From Pseudomonas fluorescens (GTDB taxonomy: Bacteria; Pseudomonadota; Gammaproteobacteria; Pseudomonadales; Pseudomonadaceae), in assembly GCF_902498185.1 (NCBI RefSeq), contig NZ_CABVIX010000003.1, positions 124,001 through 188,000 of the forward strand: DNA of 64,000 bases. Reading direction: 5' to 3'. Below are positions 47,493 through 55,479 of the stretch, piece by piece (positions within the stretch are counted from its first letter, which is position 1; every line of letters starts with the position of its first letter). The position numbers and the translations under genes were made by a program. The notes under the pieces were generated by a model. The model did not search any database, was not told where the DNA came from, and worked only from the letters and a program-made list of their open reading frames with translations.

Positions 47493-49447
47493 CACCAGTT
47501 CCCCCCGTCGAGGCGCGCACGGCTGGCCGGGAACGCCTGCAGCAGTGCTGCGCCTTCGTCCAGGTTGGGCAGTGCCAGCGGGGTCTCCTGTTGCAGGCGC
47601 TGGTATTTCTGCTGGCTCAGCCCAGCCAGGCTCGGGCCGTCGCGCAGGATGCGCGGGCGGATGAACACCATCAGGTTCTGCTTCACGCCCCTGTTCGAGT
47701 CGGAACGGAACAGCCGCCCCAGCCCTGGGATATCGCCCAGCAGCGGGACTTTCTGATTGCTGGTGCTGACCTCGTCGCTGATCAACCCGCCGAGGATCAC
47801 CAGGCCGTTGTCCTCGACCATGACCTTGGTCTTGATCTCGCGCTTGTTGGTGATCACATCGCTGGCCGAGGCCGTGTCGGCGATCGAGGACACCTCCTGG
47901 ACAATGTCCAGGCGCACAGTGTTGTCGATGTTGATCTGCGGTTTGATCCGCAGCTTGACCCCGACCTCCTTGCGCTCGATGGTCTGATACGGGTTGGCGT
48001 TGTTCTGGGTCACCGAGCCTGTGACAAACGGCACCTCCTGGCCGACCAGGATCGACGCCTCGGCGTTGTCCAGGGTCAGCAGGGTCGGCGTCGAGAGCAG
48101 GTTGAAGCCGCTCTTGCTCTTGAGCGCATTGACCAGCATGGCGAAGTTGAAGCCGCCGCCAAAATGCCCGATGCCGGCGGTAGCGCCGGTGACAGTGGAC
48201 AGCAGGTCGCCCAGGTCGGCGGCGTCGCCGCCGGCCGCGGCCCCTGCGATGCTGGCGATGTTGGCGCCGCCGGTGCTGAAGTTGACGATGCCCGCGCCGA
48301 ATTTTTCGTCGGCGAACAGCCATTGCACGCCCAGTTCCTTGGCTTGCGAATCCGACACCTCGGCGATGATCGCCTCGACCACCACCTGGGCGCGGCGTAT
48401 GTCCAGCTGCTCGACGATGCTGCGGTAAGCCGCCACTTCGCTGTCGGGACCGACCATGACCACGGCATTGGTGCCTTCTTCATATTCCAGGCGGATGCCC
48501 GAATCGCTGACGGGCAAAGGCGCCTTGCCCTCGCCTTCGCCCTGCCCTTCGGCGCTGGGCGCGGCGCCCTCCTGGCTGAGGCCGCGGAGCACCTTGACCA
48601 CCTCGGCGGCATTGGCATGGCGCAGGTAGATGACCTGGGAGTTGGAGCTGTGCAGGTTGTCGCGCGGCTGGTCCAGCTGGTCCAGCAAGGCTCGGACCCG
48701 CTCGCGGCTGTCGGCGCTACCCCGCACCAGCAAGGCATTGCTGCGCGGGTCGACGACCACCTGGGCGCTGTCGGCGCCCTGCTCGCTGGCCAGCAGGCGG
48801 GTGATCAAGCCACTGGTATCGGCGGCGCTGGCATGGCGCAGGGGCATGACCTGCAACGGCTCCTCGCTGACCTGGTCGAGCTGGCGCAGCAGGCTGTCGA
48901 TACGCGCAAGGTTGCTGCGCCAGTCGGTCACCACCAGCAGGTTGGCAGCCGGATACGGCGTGATCACCCCAACGCGCGGATCGATCAAGGGCTTGAGGAT
49001 CCCCAGCATCTGCTCGCTCGCAGCGTTGCGCACATTGAACACCCGGGTCGCCACGCCATCGCTGCCCTGGCTCGGCTTGCCGACAGGCTCGACCGGCACC
49101 GGCTCGAGACGCGCGGCCTGGTCGGGGACGATCTTCACGCTGCCGTTGGGCAGGTCAACCGCGGCGAAACCCTGGGCGCGCAGCTGGGCCAGGAAGATGT
49201 CGTAGATCGACTCGGCGTCGTGGCGGTCGACGGTACGTACCGTGACCTTGCCCTTGACCCTGGGGTCGACGATGAAGGTGGTGCCTGTGATGCGCGACAC
49301 GCTGTCGATGAACTCACCCAGGTCGGTGTCGACGAAGTTGACCTCGTACTGCGGCGTCTCGCCCTCTTCCAGCACCTCGGGCTCCTCGGCACGGGCGGTG
49401 GTCAAGGCCAGGCACAACAGGCCGGCCAGCCAGTATCTCGCGATCAT
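47492..49447 (-). CDS. gspD: Type II secretion outer-membrane secretin GspD
   Basis: GspD forms the outer-membrane pore. The 651 residues comprise a signal peptide (YWLAGLLCLALTTARA), periplasmic N0-N3 domains (starting EVNFVDTDLGEFIDSVSRITG) and the secretin domain, with NLLSTPTLLTLDNAEASILVGQEVPFVTGS and VDNNGLVILGGLISDE-like sequence. The start is ATG 49447, six bases after AAGGA; GTG at 49450 is an alternative. It begins 3 bp after gspC. No pilotin gene (gspS) is seen in the window. Confidence 0.94.
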   Translation of the reverse strand: MIARYWLAGLLCLALTTARAEEPEVLEEGETPQYEVNFVDTDLGEFIDSVSRITGTTFIVDPRVKGKVTVRTVDRHDAESIYDIFLAQLRAQGFAAVDLPNGSVKIVPDQAARLEPVPVEPVGKPSQGSDGVATRVFNVRNAASEQMLGILKPLIDPRVGVITPYPAANLLVVTDWRSNLARIDSLLRQLDQVSEEPLQVMPLRHASAADTSGLITRLLASEQGADSAQVVVDPRSNALLVRGSADSRERVRALLDQLDQPRDNLHSSNSQVIYLRHANAAEVVKVLRGLSQEGAAPSAEGQGEGEGKAPLPVSDSGIRLEYEEGTNAVVMVGPDSEVAAYRSIVEQLDIRRAQVVVEAIIAEVSDSQAKELGVQWLFADEKFGAGIVNFSTGGANIASIAGAAAGGDAADLGDLLSTVTGATAGIGHFGGGFNFAMLVNALKSKSGFNLLSTPTLLTLDNAEASILVGQEVPFVTGSVTQNNANPYQTIERKEVGVKLRIKPQINIDNTVRLDIVQEVSSIADTASASDVITNKREIKTKVMVEDNGLVILGGLISDEVSTSNQKVPLLGDIPGLGRLFRSDSNRGVKQNLMVFIRPRILRDGPSLAGLSQQKYQRLQQETPLALPNLDEGAALLQAFPASRARLDGGNW

Positions 49448-49450
49448 CAC

Positions 49451-49876
49451 TTATCCTTGGCGCTTGAAGCCGGTCACGGCGGGCCGTGGCGGCCAGGGCA
49501 GGCGTTCGCGCCGCCCCTGGTTGTCGAAAATCAGGCCCTTGTCGTCGATGTCCTGAAGCACGATCCCCGGTGCCAGACGCTGGCCTCGGCCAAGCGTGCG
49601 TACTTGCTGGCCGTAGCGCAGCACTACCACCGTGGCGCGCAAGGGCTCGGCCTTGAGCCCGCCCAGATAGTGCAGCGGCAGGCGGGTCAGGGGGATGTCG
49701 CCGCTTGCGGCGGCAGGTTGCCAGTGACCTGCCAGCAACCCCGGCAGCGTCACTTCATCGAGGCCGGGCGCACTGGCCGGCACCGGCTGGCGGCTCACCT
49801 GCAACAGGCACTGCGCAGCGAGCCAGGCCGCCAAGGTCAGCCCCAGGCCGTTGGCTAGCCGGGCGCCGCGGGTCAA
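49451..49876 (-). CDS. gspC: Type II secretion protein C (short, no PDZ domain)
   Basis: GspC links the inner-membrane platform to the secretin. The protein has an N-terminal membrane segment (NGLGLTLAAWLAAQCLLQV) and a homology region (LPLHYLGGLKAEPLRATVVVLRYGQQVRTLGRG ... QDIDDKGLIFDNQGR, in two parts), then ends. No PDZ or coiled-coil domain follows. I choose the TTG at 49876: it overlaps the upstream stop codon as TTGA and has AGGTG five bases before it. An ATG at 49999 is in frame but would overlap the preceding gene by 127 bp. Product 141 residues. Confidence 0.75.
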   Translation of the reverse strand: MTRGARLANGLGLTLAAWLAAQCLLQVSRQPVPASAPGLDEVTLPGLLAGHWQPAAASGDIPLTRLPLHYLGGLKAEPLRATVVVLRYGQQVRTLGRGQRLAPGIVLQDIDDKGLIFDNQGRRERLPWPPRPAVTGFKRQG

Positions 49877-51513
49877 GCACTCACCTGCCGTGGATGCCAA
49901 CCAGGATGCCCTTGGACATAACGCACCTCTGGCAGCTGCAGGGCGGGCAGTTGCCAATCGGTTGGTTGCCGCGCCAGCCAGTTTTCCACCCGCTGCCACA
50001 ACGGCTCGCCCGCGCCTGCGTCAAAGTGCAAGCCAAAGGTGCGGCACAGGCCCTGCACCGGGGCAAGCCCGGCGATGCGCTTGCCCATGGCGCTGTAGCT
50101 GACTTGCCAGGCCTGGCCCTGCCAACGTGGCAGGTCCTGGCTGTTGTCGAGCAGCAAGGGATCGCCGAACAGTTGCTCGGCGGCGTTTTCCAGCACCTGC
50201 TCGACCTGCCGCGCCGGGGCGTCGACCACAGGTGCGGGATAGCCGCCGGTAAGGTTGATCAGGTGTTCGCGGGTGATGGTATCGCCCGCCCGCAGCGGCA
50301 CGTCATAGCGCAGTCCCGGCAGCAATACCGGCATGCCGCTGTCGCCTGCCAGGGCTTGATGCAACAGGCGGTCCCAGCTGCCGGCGCGGGTATCGCGACG
50401 CCACAGCGCCTGGGGCGCACGGGCCAGTGGCTGGTCGAGCCAGGCCGCGTGGCCCGCGCGTTGCTGCTGCAGTTGCCCGCGCAACTGCCCCACGCGGGCC
50501 TGCGCGGCCGGTCCAAGCGACTGCTCGAACGCCGGAAAGAAACGCGCCTCGAAACGCCACTGTCCAGCGACCTGCCGACAGCGAATACGAAACGCCCCGC
50601 TGCCCCGGCAACCGCCGAACAACACCGGCACGCGGCGTCCGCTGGCCTGGGTCACCTCGACCGGCGCCGGCCAGAAGTCCTGGCCACGGGCGCACAGCAC
50701 GGCATCGATCTGCGGCACCCGCTCGGCCAGCCACAGGCCCGGGCCGGTGCCGACATCGGCCAGGGCGACCACCAGGTCTGCCTCGCGGCGCGCCTGCTCG
50801 AAGCTGGGGAGCAACGACTCGTACCACTGCTTGAGCGAGGCTTTCTGGTCCTGGGCATACGGATCAGTGACACCGACCACGGCCACCCGCACCCCGCCGC
50901 GTTCAAACAGCTGCATGCCTTTGATGCCCAGCGCCTGAGCCTGGGCCGCGGACAGGCCGCCCCCCAGGGTGACTGCGGCCGATTGCTGGTACAGGCCAGC
51001 GCTGCGTTGTGGCCACAGCACCCGCTCGTCACTGCTGACGCGGACTTCGCTGCCCAGCAGCTGGCTGCCTTGCACACCGCTGGCGCCCTGGGTGAGGTAG
51101 GCCAGCCCGCTGCCGTTCCAGCCCTGGCCGTTTTCCAGGGTCAGGCAATGGGCCGCGCCGCTTTCATTACGCAGTTGTTCGAGCAGTGCCGCCAATACCG
51201 CATAGCCGCCCAGGCGGGCGCTGTCCGCAAGGCGGGCATCGAGCAACGGCGCGAGTTCGGCATGCCCGGCCCCGGCGCTGCTGCCCGTCATCCAGGGCGC
51301 GCGGCCCAGCTGGGTAACCGGCCCCAGGCGGGTGGCGGGCACCACGGCCTGGCCAGGCTGACGGGTATCGAGGGTGTCGGCGATATAGAGCAGGTCGAGC
51401 GCTGGCGCACCGCCTGCGTGGGTACCTGGAATCGCAGAACAGGCGCCTAGCAGCGGAGCCATTGCTCCGATACCCATCCAGCTGATCAACTCCCGTCTGC
51501 GCATGCTCGCCAT
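49873..51513 (-). CDS. SoxB/5'-nucleotidase-like Tat protein lacking metal-binding motifs
   Basis: The 546-residue protein has a twin-arginine-like start (MRRRELISWMGIGAM) and a lipobox LLGAC with Cys25. Its N-terminal domain aligns by eye with SoxB/5'-nucleotidase metallophosphatases and its C-terminal domain with 5'-nucleotidase C / SoxB (ITREHLINLTGGYP, AEQLFGDP, MGKRI). The expected metal ligands are absent: D-x-H is ADTLD (46-48), the GD motif is ENGQ (127-130), GNHE/GHWE is replaced, SHNG is ADVG (252-255) and GHTH is CARGQ (274-278). It is therefore probably not a metal-dependent hydrolase. It is the first gene of the T2SS operon. ATG 51504 is an alternative start. Confidence 0.8.
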   Translation of the reverse strand: MASMRRRELISWMGIGAMAPLLGACSAIPGTHAGGAPALDLLYIADTLDTRQPGQAVVPATRLGPVTQLGRAPWMTGSSAGAGHAELAPLLDARLADSARLGGYAVLAALLEQLRNESGAAHCLTLENGQGWNGSGLAYLTQGASGVQGSQLLGSEVRVSSDERVLWPQRSAGLYQQSAAVTLGGGLSAAQAQALGIKGMQLFERGGVRVAVVGVTDPYAQDQKASLKQWYESLLPSFEQARREADLVVALADVGTGPGLWLAERVPQIDAVLCARGQDFWPAPVEVTQASGRRVPVLFGGCRGSGAFRIRCRQVAGQWRFEARFFPAFEQSLGPAAQARVGQLRGQLQQQRAGHAAWLDQPLARAPQALWRRDTRAGSWDRLLHQALAGDSGMPVLLPGLRYDVPLRAGDTITREHLINLTGGYPAPVVDAPARQVEQVLENAAEQLFGDPLLLDNSQDLPRWQGQAWQVSYSAMGKRIAGLAPVQGLCRTFGLHFDAGAGEPLWQRVENWLARQPTDWQLPALQLPEVRYVQGHPGWHPRQVSA

Positions 51514-51570
51514 CGACCCCGTCTGCCGTCCCTGCTGTTTGACTGTGGGCCGGGATATTGCGGAGCTTAG

Positions 51571-51599
51571 GTGACAGTTTGATGGCACTTATAGGACAG
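51571..51599 (-). promoter_or_regulatory. Candidate PhoB box (three heptamers) before the SoxB-like gene and T2SS operon
   Basis: On the minus strand CTGTCCT-ATAA-GTGCCAT-CAAA-CTGTCAC gives three heptamers at 11-nt spacing. They match the Pho-box unit CTGTCAT at about six, five and six of seven positions, with AT-rich 4-bp spacers. CAATAT follows 10 bp downstream, where a -10 box is expected in PhoB promoters. It lies 58 bp before the chosen start codon. Confidence 0.68.
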
Positions 51600-51654
51600 C
51601 TATCGCAGAACGATCCTACAAATCCACTGCTAAGAACCTGTTGCTTTAAAGGCA

Positions 51655-51699
51655 CGTTAACAAAACTGCCAATGAATCATCACATTGGCGCTCTAAAGT
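51655..51699 (+). promoter_or_regulatory. Weak candidate PhoB box and -10 before phoX
   Basis: On the plus strand CGTTAAC-AAAA-CTGCCAA-TGAA-TCATCAC has 11-nt period and AT-rich spacers, but only four or five of seven bases match per heptamer. TAAAGT (51694-51699) lies exactly 10 bp further on as a possible -10. The start codon is 45 bp beyond. Confidence 0.35.
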
Positions 51700-51744
51700 C
51701 CCGGTTTCTTCCAACACAGCTCTATCAAAAAGAAGGAATCACTG

Positions 51745-53805
51745 ATGAGTCGAGATACCGGCGACAACCTGGACCGGAACCCGAGCGGCAACCTGCCGAT
51801 GGCCAGTGTCATGGACGCCTATCTGAGCCGCCGCACCGTGATGCGCGGAAGCCTGGGCGCCGCGATCGCGATGATCGCAGGCACCGGCCTGACCGGCTGC
51901 TTCGACAGCGGCAGCGATTCGGACGATGACCCGGTCGTCGAGCCGCCAGTGACCGAACCAGAACTGCCGGAACTCGCTCTGGGCTTCACCTCGATTCCGG
52001 GCTCGCGCACCGACGCCTGCGTCGTCGCCGCTGGCTACAGTGCCTACGTGCTCGCGCCGTGGGGCACGCCGCTCAACAGCAATGCCAGCCCGTGGAAAGC
52101 GGATGGCAGCAACACCTCGGTCGACCAGGCCAACGCCATGGGCATGCACCACGACGGCATGCACTTCTTCCCCATCAACGGCAGCTCCGACGACGGCCTG
52201 CTGGCGATCAACTTCGAGTACATCGACGCCGACGCCCTGCACCCGGCCGGCCCGACCACCGACGCCAGCGGCAACCGCCCGGCCGAAGAAGTGCGCAAGG
52301 AAATCAACGCCCACGGCGCTGGCGTGGTACGCCTGAGCAAAGTCAACGGCCGCTGGCAGGTGGTCGACAACGACCCGCTCAACCGCCGCTTCACCACCGC
52401 CACCGTGATGGACATTGCCGGCCCCCTGCGCGGCACCGATCACGTCAAGACCAAGTTCTCCGTCGACGGCACCCAGGCCCGCGGCACCAACAACAACTGC
52501 GGCAACGGCTTCACCCCTTGGGGCACTTATCTCACCTGCGAGGAGAACTGGCCCGGCATCTTCGTCAACAAGGGCGTGCGCCCGGCCGACCAGCAGCGCA
52601 TCGGTGTGTCCACCTCCAGCGGCAACTACGACTGGGAGACCGCTGCAGGCGATCCTTCGGAAGTGAACGACGAGTTCGCCCGTTTCGACGTCACTCCGAC
52701 CGGCGCCACGGCCGTGGAGGACTACCGCAATGAAGCCAGCACCTATGGCTACATCGTCGAGATCGACCCGTACAGCGCCAGCACCCTGGCGGTCAAGCGC
52801 ACTGCACTCGGGCGTTTCCGCCACGAAGGCTGCTGCCCTGGCCTGCCGGTCGCCGGCAAGCCGGTGGTCTGGTACACCGGTGACGACTCCAACAACGAGT
52901 ACCTCTACAAGTTCGTTTCCACCGCTCTGTGGGACGAGGCCGACGCCAACCCGGCCGACCGCCTGGCCACCGGTGCCAAGTACATGGACCAGGGCAACCT
53001 CTACGTGGCGCGCTTCAATGCCGACGGCACGGGCAACTGGCTGCTGCTCGACGTCAGCACCTCGACCACCACCGGCAGTACCCTGGGTGCGTTGTACGGC
53101 GACCTGGCCGGGATCATCCTGCACACGCGCGGCGCCGCGGATGCCGTCGGCGCCACGCCGATGGACCGCCCGGAATGGACCACGGTCAACCCGCTCAATG
53201 GCGACGTGTACCTGACCCTGACCAACAACAGCGCCCGCACCCCGGAAAAAGTCGATGCCGCCAACCCGCGCGGTCCGAACCGCCACGGCCATATCATCCG
53301 CTGGCACGACAGCGACGATCACCTGAGCTTCACCTGGGACATCTTCGTCTTCGGCGCCAACGCAGCCGGCACCGCCGACATCAACCGCTCCGGCCTGACC
53401 GAACTCAACCAGTTTGCCAGCCCTGACGGGATGAGCTTCGATAGCCGGGGCATCCTCTGGTTCCAGACCGACAACGGCGAGTCGACGCTGACCAGCTACA
53501 CCAATGACCAGATGCTGGCCGTGATCCCCACTGACCTGGTCGATGCCAACGGCACGCAAATTCCGATCAACGCGCAGAACCAGGTCGACCTGCGGCGCTT
53601 CTTCGTCGGCCCGAACGGTTGCGAAGTGACGGGCATCGCGTTTGCGCCCGACAACAAGTCGCTGTTCGTCAACATCCAGCACCCGGGCAACTGGCCGTAC
53701 ACCGATGTCGCGACCGCTGTGACGCCTGCCGGCTCCACCGTGCGGCCACGAGCCTCCACCGTGGTGATCCAGCGTGATGACGGCGGCGAGATCGGCATCG
53801 CCTGA
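51745..53805 (+). CDS. phoX: PhoX-family alkaline phosphatase (DUF839), Tat-exported
   Basis: PhoX enzymes are Fe/Ca-dependent phosphatases that release phosphate from organic esters. The 686 residues begin with an n-region, a twin-arginine motif (SRRTVMRG, Arg29-Arg30), a hydrophobic stretch and a lipobox-like LTGC (Cys52). The catalytic-domain signature GTYLTCEENWPG carries the cysteine and glutamates that bind iron in PhoX. MHHDGMHFFP and EGCCPGLPVAGKPVVWYTGD are also typical. AAGGA lies seven bases before the ATG. It is divergent from the T2SS operon and convergent with gspK. The Xcp system of P. putida is known to secrete UxpA/UxpB-type phosphatases, so this is a likely substrate. Confidence 0.88.
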   Translation: MSRDTGDNLDRNPSGNLPMASVMDAYLSRRTVMRGSLGAAIAMIAGTGLTGCFDSGSDSDDDPVVEPPVTEPELPELALGFTSIPGSRTDACVVAAGYSAYVLAPWGTPLNSNASPWKADGSNTSVDQANAMGMHHDGMHFFPINGSSDDGLLAINFEYIDADALHPAGPTTDASGNRPAEEVRKEINAHGAGVVRLSKVNGRWQVVDNDPLNRRFTTATVMDIAGPLRGTDHVKTKFSVDGTQARGTNNNCGNGFTPWGTYLTCEENWPGIFVNKGVRPADQQRIGVSTSSGNYDWETAAGDPSEVNDEFARFDVTPTGATAVEDYRNEASTYGYIVEIDPYSASTLAVKRTALGRFRHEGCCPGLPVAGKPVVWYTGDDSNNEYLYKFVSTALWDEADANPADRLATGAKYMDQGNLYVARFNADGTGNWLLLDVSTSTTTGSTLGALYGDLAGIILHTRGAADAVGATPMDRPEWTTVNPLNGDVYLTLTNNSARTPEKVDAANPRGPNRHGHIIRWHDSDDHLSFTWDIFVFGANAAGTADINRSGLTELNQFASPDGMSFDSRGILWFQTDNGESTLTSYTNDQMLAVIPTDLVDANGTQIPINAQNQVDLRRFFVGPNGCEVTGIAFAPDNKSLFVNIQHPGNWPYTDVATAVTPAGSTVRPRASTVVIQRDDGGEIGIA

Positions 53806-53835
53806 TCCCTTGCCCTCCGAGCGCGAGCCGTTGCC

Positions 53836-54801
53836 CTACCAGGGCAGCGGCTCGCGGCTTTTCACCCGCACTTGCTGCGCTGGCACCCGCGCGTGCCATT
53901 GCACCACCCCCAGCGCCTCGACCTCAAACTCGCTGCGCATCTGCCGCCCCTCCTCCTCGAACTCCAGCTGCAGCAGGAAATGCCCGCTGTTGAGCATCAG
54001 CCCCGCGCTGAGCCGCTCGAAGGTCTCATCATCCACCGCTCCCAGCGCCTGGCGCAGCGCCGAGGCGTCCACATAGCCCGACGCCGGGCGGCCACTGACG
54101 ATACGGCTGAGCAAGGACCGCGCGAAGCGGCCCTCGTACAGCGCATCGAGCAGAGGCAGGTGCTCAAGGCCCAGGGCATTGGCGTTCAGGCGCCAGCCGG
54201 TGGTTTCAGGCAAGGCGCAAAGGGCCGGGAAGCGCGCCTGGCGGGTGGCGTCCTGCTCGAGCAGCAGGTTGAGTTCGCTGGTGTCGAGCATTGCCTGGTT
54301 GGCGGCCAGGCGCGCCGGTGACTGGCGCAGGTACTGATCATTCTCCGCGCCGTGCAGGCGCGTCTGCTGGTCATTGTCGAGCCAGTCGGCCAAGGCATCG
54401 GTGAGACGCTCGGCTGCCAGGTCGTCGCCGAGCAGGTATTTCAGCTGCCGCTCGGCCATCTCACCGTCCTCGCCCAGCAGCGCATTGACGTTGAAACAGG
54501 TGTGCAGGTCGCGCACGCGCAGTTGCGCCGAGCCATCGCCGAACTCATAGGCCAGTGGCTGGCCGCGCAAAGCCTGCCAGAACAATGGGCTGACCCGCCA
54601 GGCTGGATCGCGCAGTGCCTGTTCGGCAAATGCCAGCCCGGCCTGCTCCATCGCCCGCACCTGCACCCGCTGCTGCAGCAGCCGCACGCTGTCTACCTGC
54701 TGGCGGCCGTCCTGCACCAGCCAGGTCAATCCGGCGGCGAGCATCGCCAGCACCACCATCACCATCAGCAGCGCGGCCCCGCGCTGTTGTCTGCCACCCA
54801 T
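53836..54801 (-). CDS. gspK: Type II secretion minor pseudopilin K
   Basis: GspK caps the pseudopilus. The 321 residues begin [25 protein letters not shown], a prepilin site with Gly^Ala and no glutamate at +5, as is normal for GspK. The large globular domain follows ([31 protein letters not shown]). AGGGG is seven bases upstream of the ATG at 54801. Unlike the other gsp genes it lies beyond phoX, reads towards it, and is divergent from tatA. Confidence 0.9.
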   Translation of the reverse strand: MGGRQQRGAALLMVMVVLAMLAAGLTWLVQDGRQQVDSVRLLQQRVQVRAMEQAGLAFAEQALRDPAWRVSPLFWQALRGQPLAYEFGDGSAQLRVRDLHTCFNVNALLGEDGEMAERQLKYLLGDDLAAERLTDALADWLDNDQQTRLHGAENDQYLRQSPARLAANQAMLDTSELNLLLEQDATRQARFPALCALPETTGWRLNANALGLEHLPLLDALYEGRFARSLLSRIVSGRPASGYVDASALRQALGAVDDETFERLSAGLMLNSGHFLLQLEFEEEGRQMRSEFEVEALGVVQWHARVPAQQVRVKSREPLPW

Positions 54802-54874
54802 TCGTAAGCCCCTTTCTTCGTCAAGGCGCCAGTCAACACCGTGGATGTTGCAGACGCATGGCAAAACCGTCCGC

Positions 54875-54892
54875 ACGTCACGTTCGCGTCAT
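54875..54892 (+). promoter_or_regulatory. Candidate PhoB box before tatABC
   Basis: On the plus strand ACGTCAC-GTTC-GCGTCAT gives two heptamers 11 nt apart, each with the GTCA[C/T] core and five of seven bases matching CTGTCAT. CAGGAT follows 10 bp downstream as a possible -10. The tatA start is 52 bp beyond. Confidence 0.45.
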
Positions 54893-54943
54893 AAAGCGCA
54901 GGCAGGATTGGCCTTCCTTTTCATGAGCTTGGAGTTGTTTCCC

Positions 54944-55174
54944 ATGGGTGGCATCGGTATCTGGCAATTGGTGATCGTGCTGTTGATCGTATTCCTGCTG
55001 TTTGGCACCAAGCGCCTCAAGGGCCTGGGCAGCGACGTCGGCGAGGCCATCCAGGGCTTCCGCAAGTCCATGGGCCCTGGCACCGATCAGCCGGCCGCGC
55101 CCGTGCATGCCGAGCAACCGGCACCGCTGGCTGCGCAGACCGTGCAGCAGGCGCACGCGGATCGCCAGGCCTGA
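54944..55174 (+). CDS. tatA: Sec-independent protein translocase TatA
   Basis: TatA oligomers form the Tat translocation path for folded proteins. The 76 residues start [25 protein letters not shown], then an amphipathic helix [18 protein letters not shown] and an acidic/proline tail, exactly the TatA plan. I chose ATG 54944 with GGAG nine bases upstream; the frame is open further upstream (ATG 54923) but family members start here. The stop overlaps the tatB start codon. A complete tatABC beside a T2SS suggests a second, specialised Tat operon. Confidence 0.92.
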   Translation: MGGIGIWQLVIVLLIVFLLFGTKRLKGLGSDVGEAIQGFRKSMGPGTDQPAAPVHAEQPAPLAAQTVQQAHADRQA

Positions 55175-55479
55175 TGTTCGACATCGGCTTTACCGAACTG
55201 CTGCTGGTGGGCGTGGTAGCCCTGCTGGTGCTGGGGCCGGAGCGCCTGCCGGTGGCGGCGCGCACCGTCGGCCGTGGCCTTGGCCAGGCGCGCCGAGCAA
55301 TGCACGCACTGCGTGCGCAGGTCGAGCGAGAGCTGGATGCAGCACCACGCCTGGATACGCTCAAGCTGGACAGCGCGCCCTTGCAACGCCTGGAACAGGA
55401 AATCCGCCAGGGCATCAACCTGGCACCGTCGGCCAATGACGCCACGCCCGTGGCCGCCGCCAAGGAAAACGCCTCATGA
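55174..55479 (+). CDS. tatB: Sec-independent protein translocase TatB
   Basis: The 101 residues start [26 protein letters not shown], the hallmark TatB N terminus, with glutamate 8 in the membrane segment. An amphipathic helix ([17 protein letters not shown]) and a short tail follow. TatB forms the signal-receptor complex with TatC. The ATG at 55174 shares its A with the tatA stop codon (TGATG). Confidence 0.92.
   Translation: MFDIGFTELLLVGVVALLVLGPERLPVAARTVGRGLGQARRAMHALRAQVERELDAAPRLDTLKLDSAPLQRLEQEIRQGINLAPSANDATPVAAAKENAS

Noticed and set aside
47493..48323. A long 5' extension of gspE giving a 759-residue product
   Set aside because: The extension lies antiphase in gspD and is arginine/glycine-rich filler; the TGATG start with a GGGGGA site fits GspE length.
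49877..49999. Upstream ATG start for gspC
   Set aside because: It would overlap the preceding gene by 127 bp and adds alanine/arginine-rich sequence without a ribosome-binding site.
51739..53682. A 647-codon minus-strand open frame opposite phoX
   Set aside because: Antisense shadow; phoX has a Tat signal, ribosome-binding site and family motifs.
54845..54943. Longer TatA start at 54845 or 54923
   Set aside because: TatA proteins begin MGG/MG just before the membrane helix; the extension lacks family sequence and would cover the candidate promoter.
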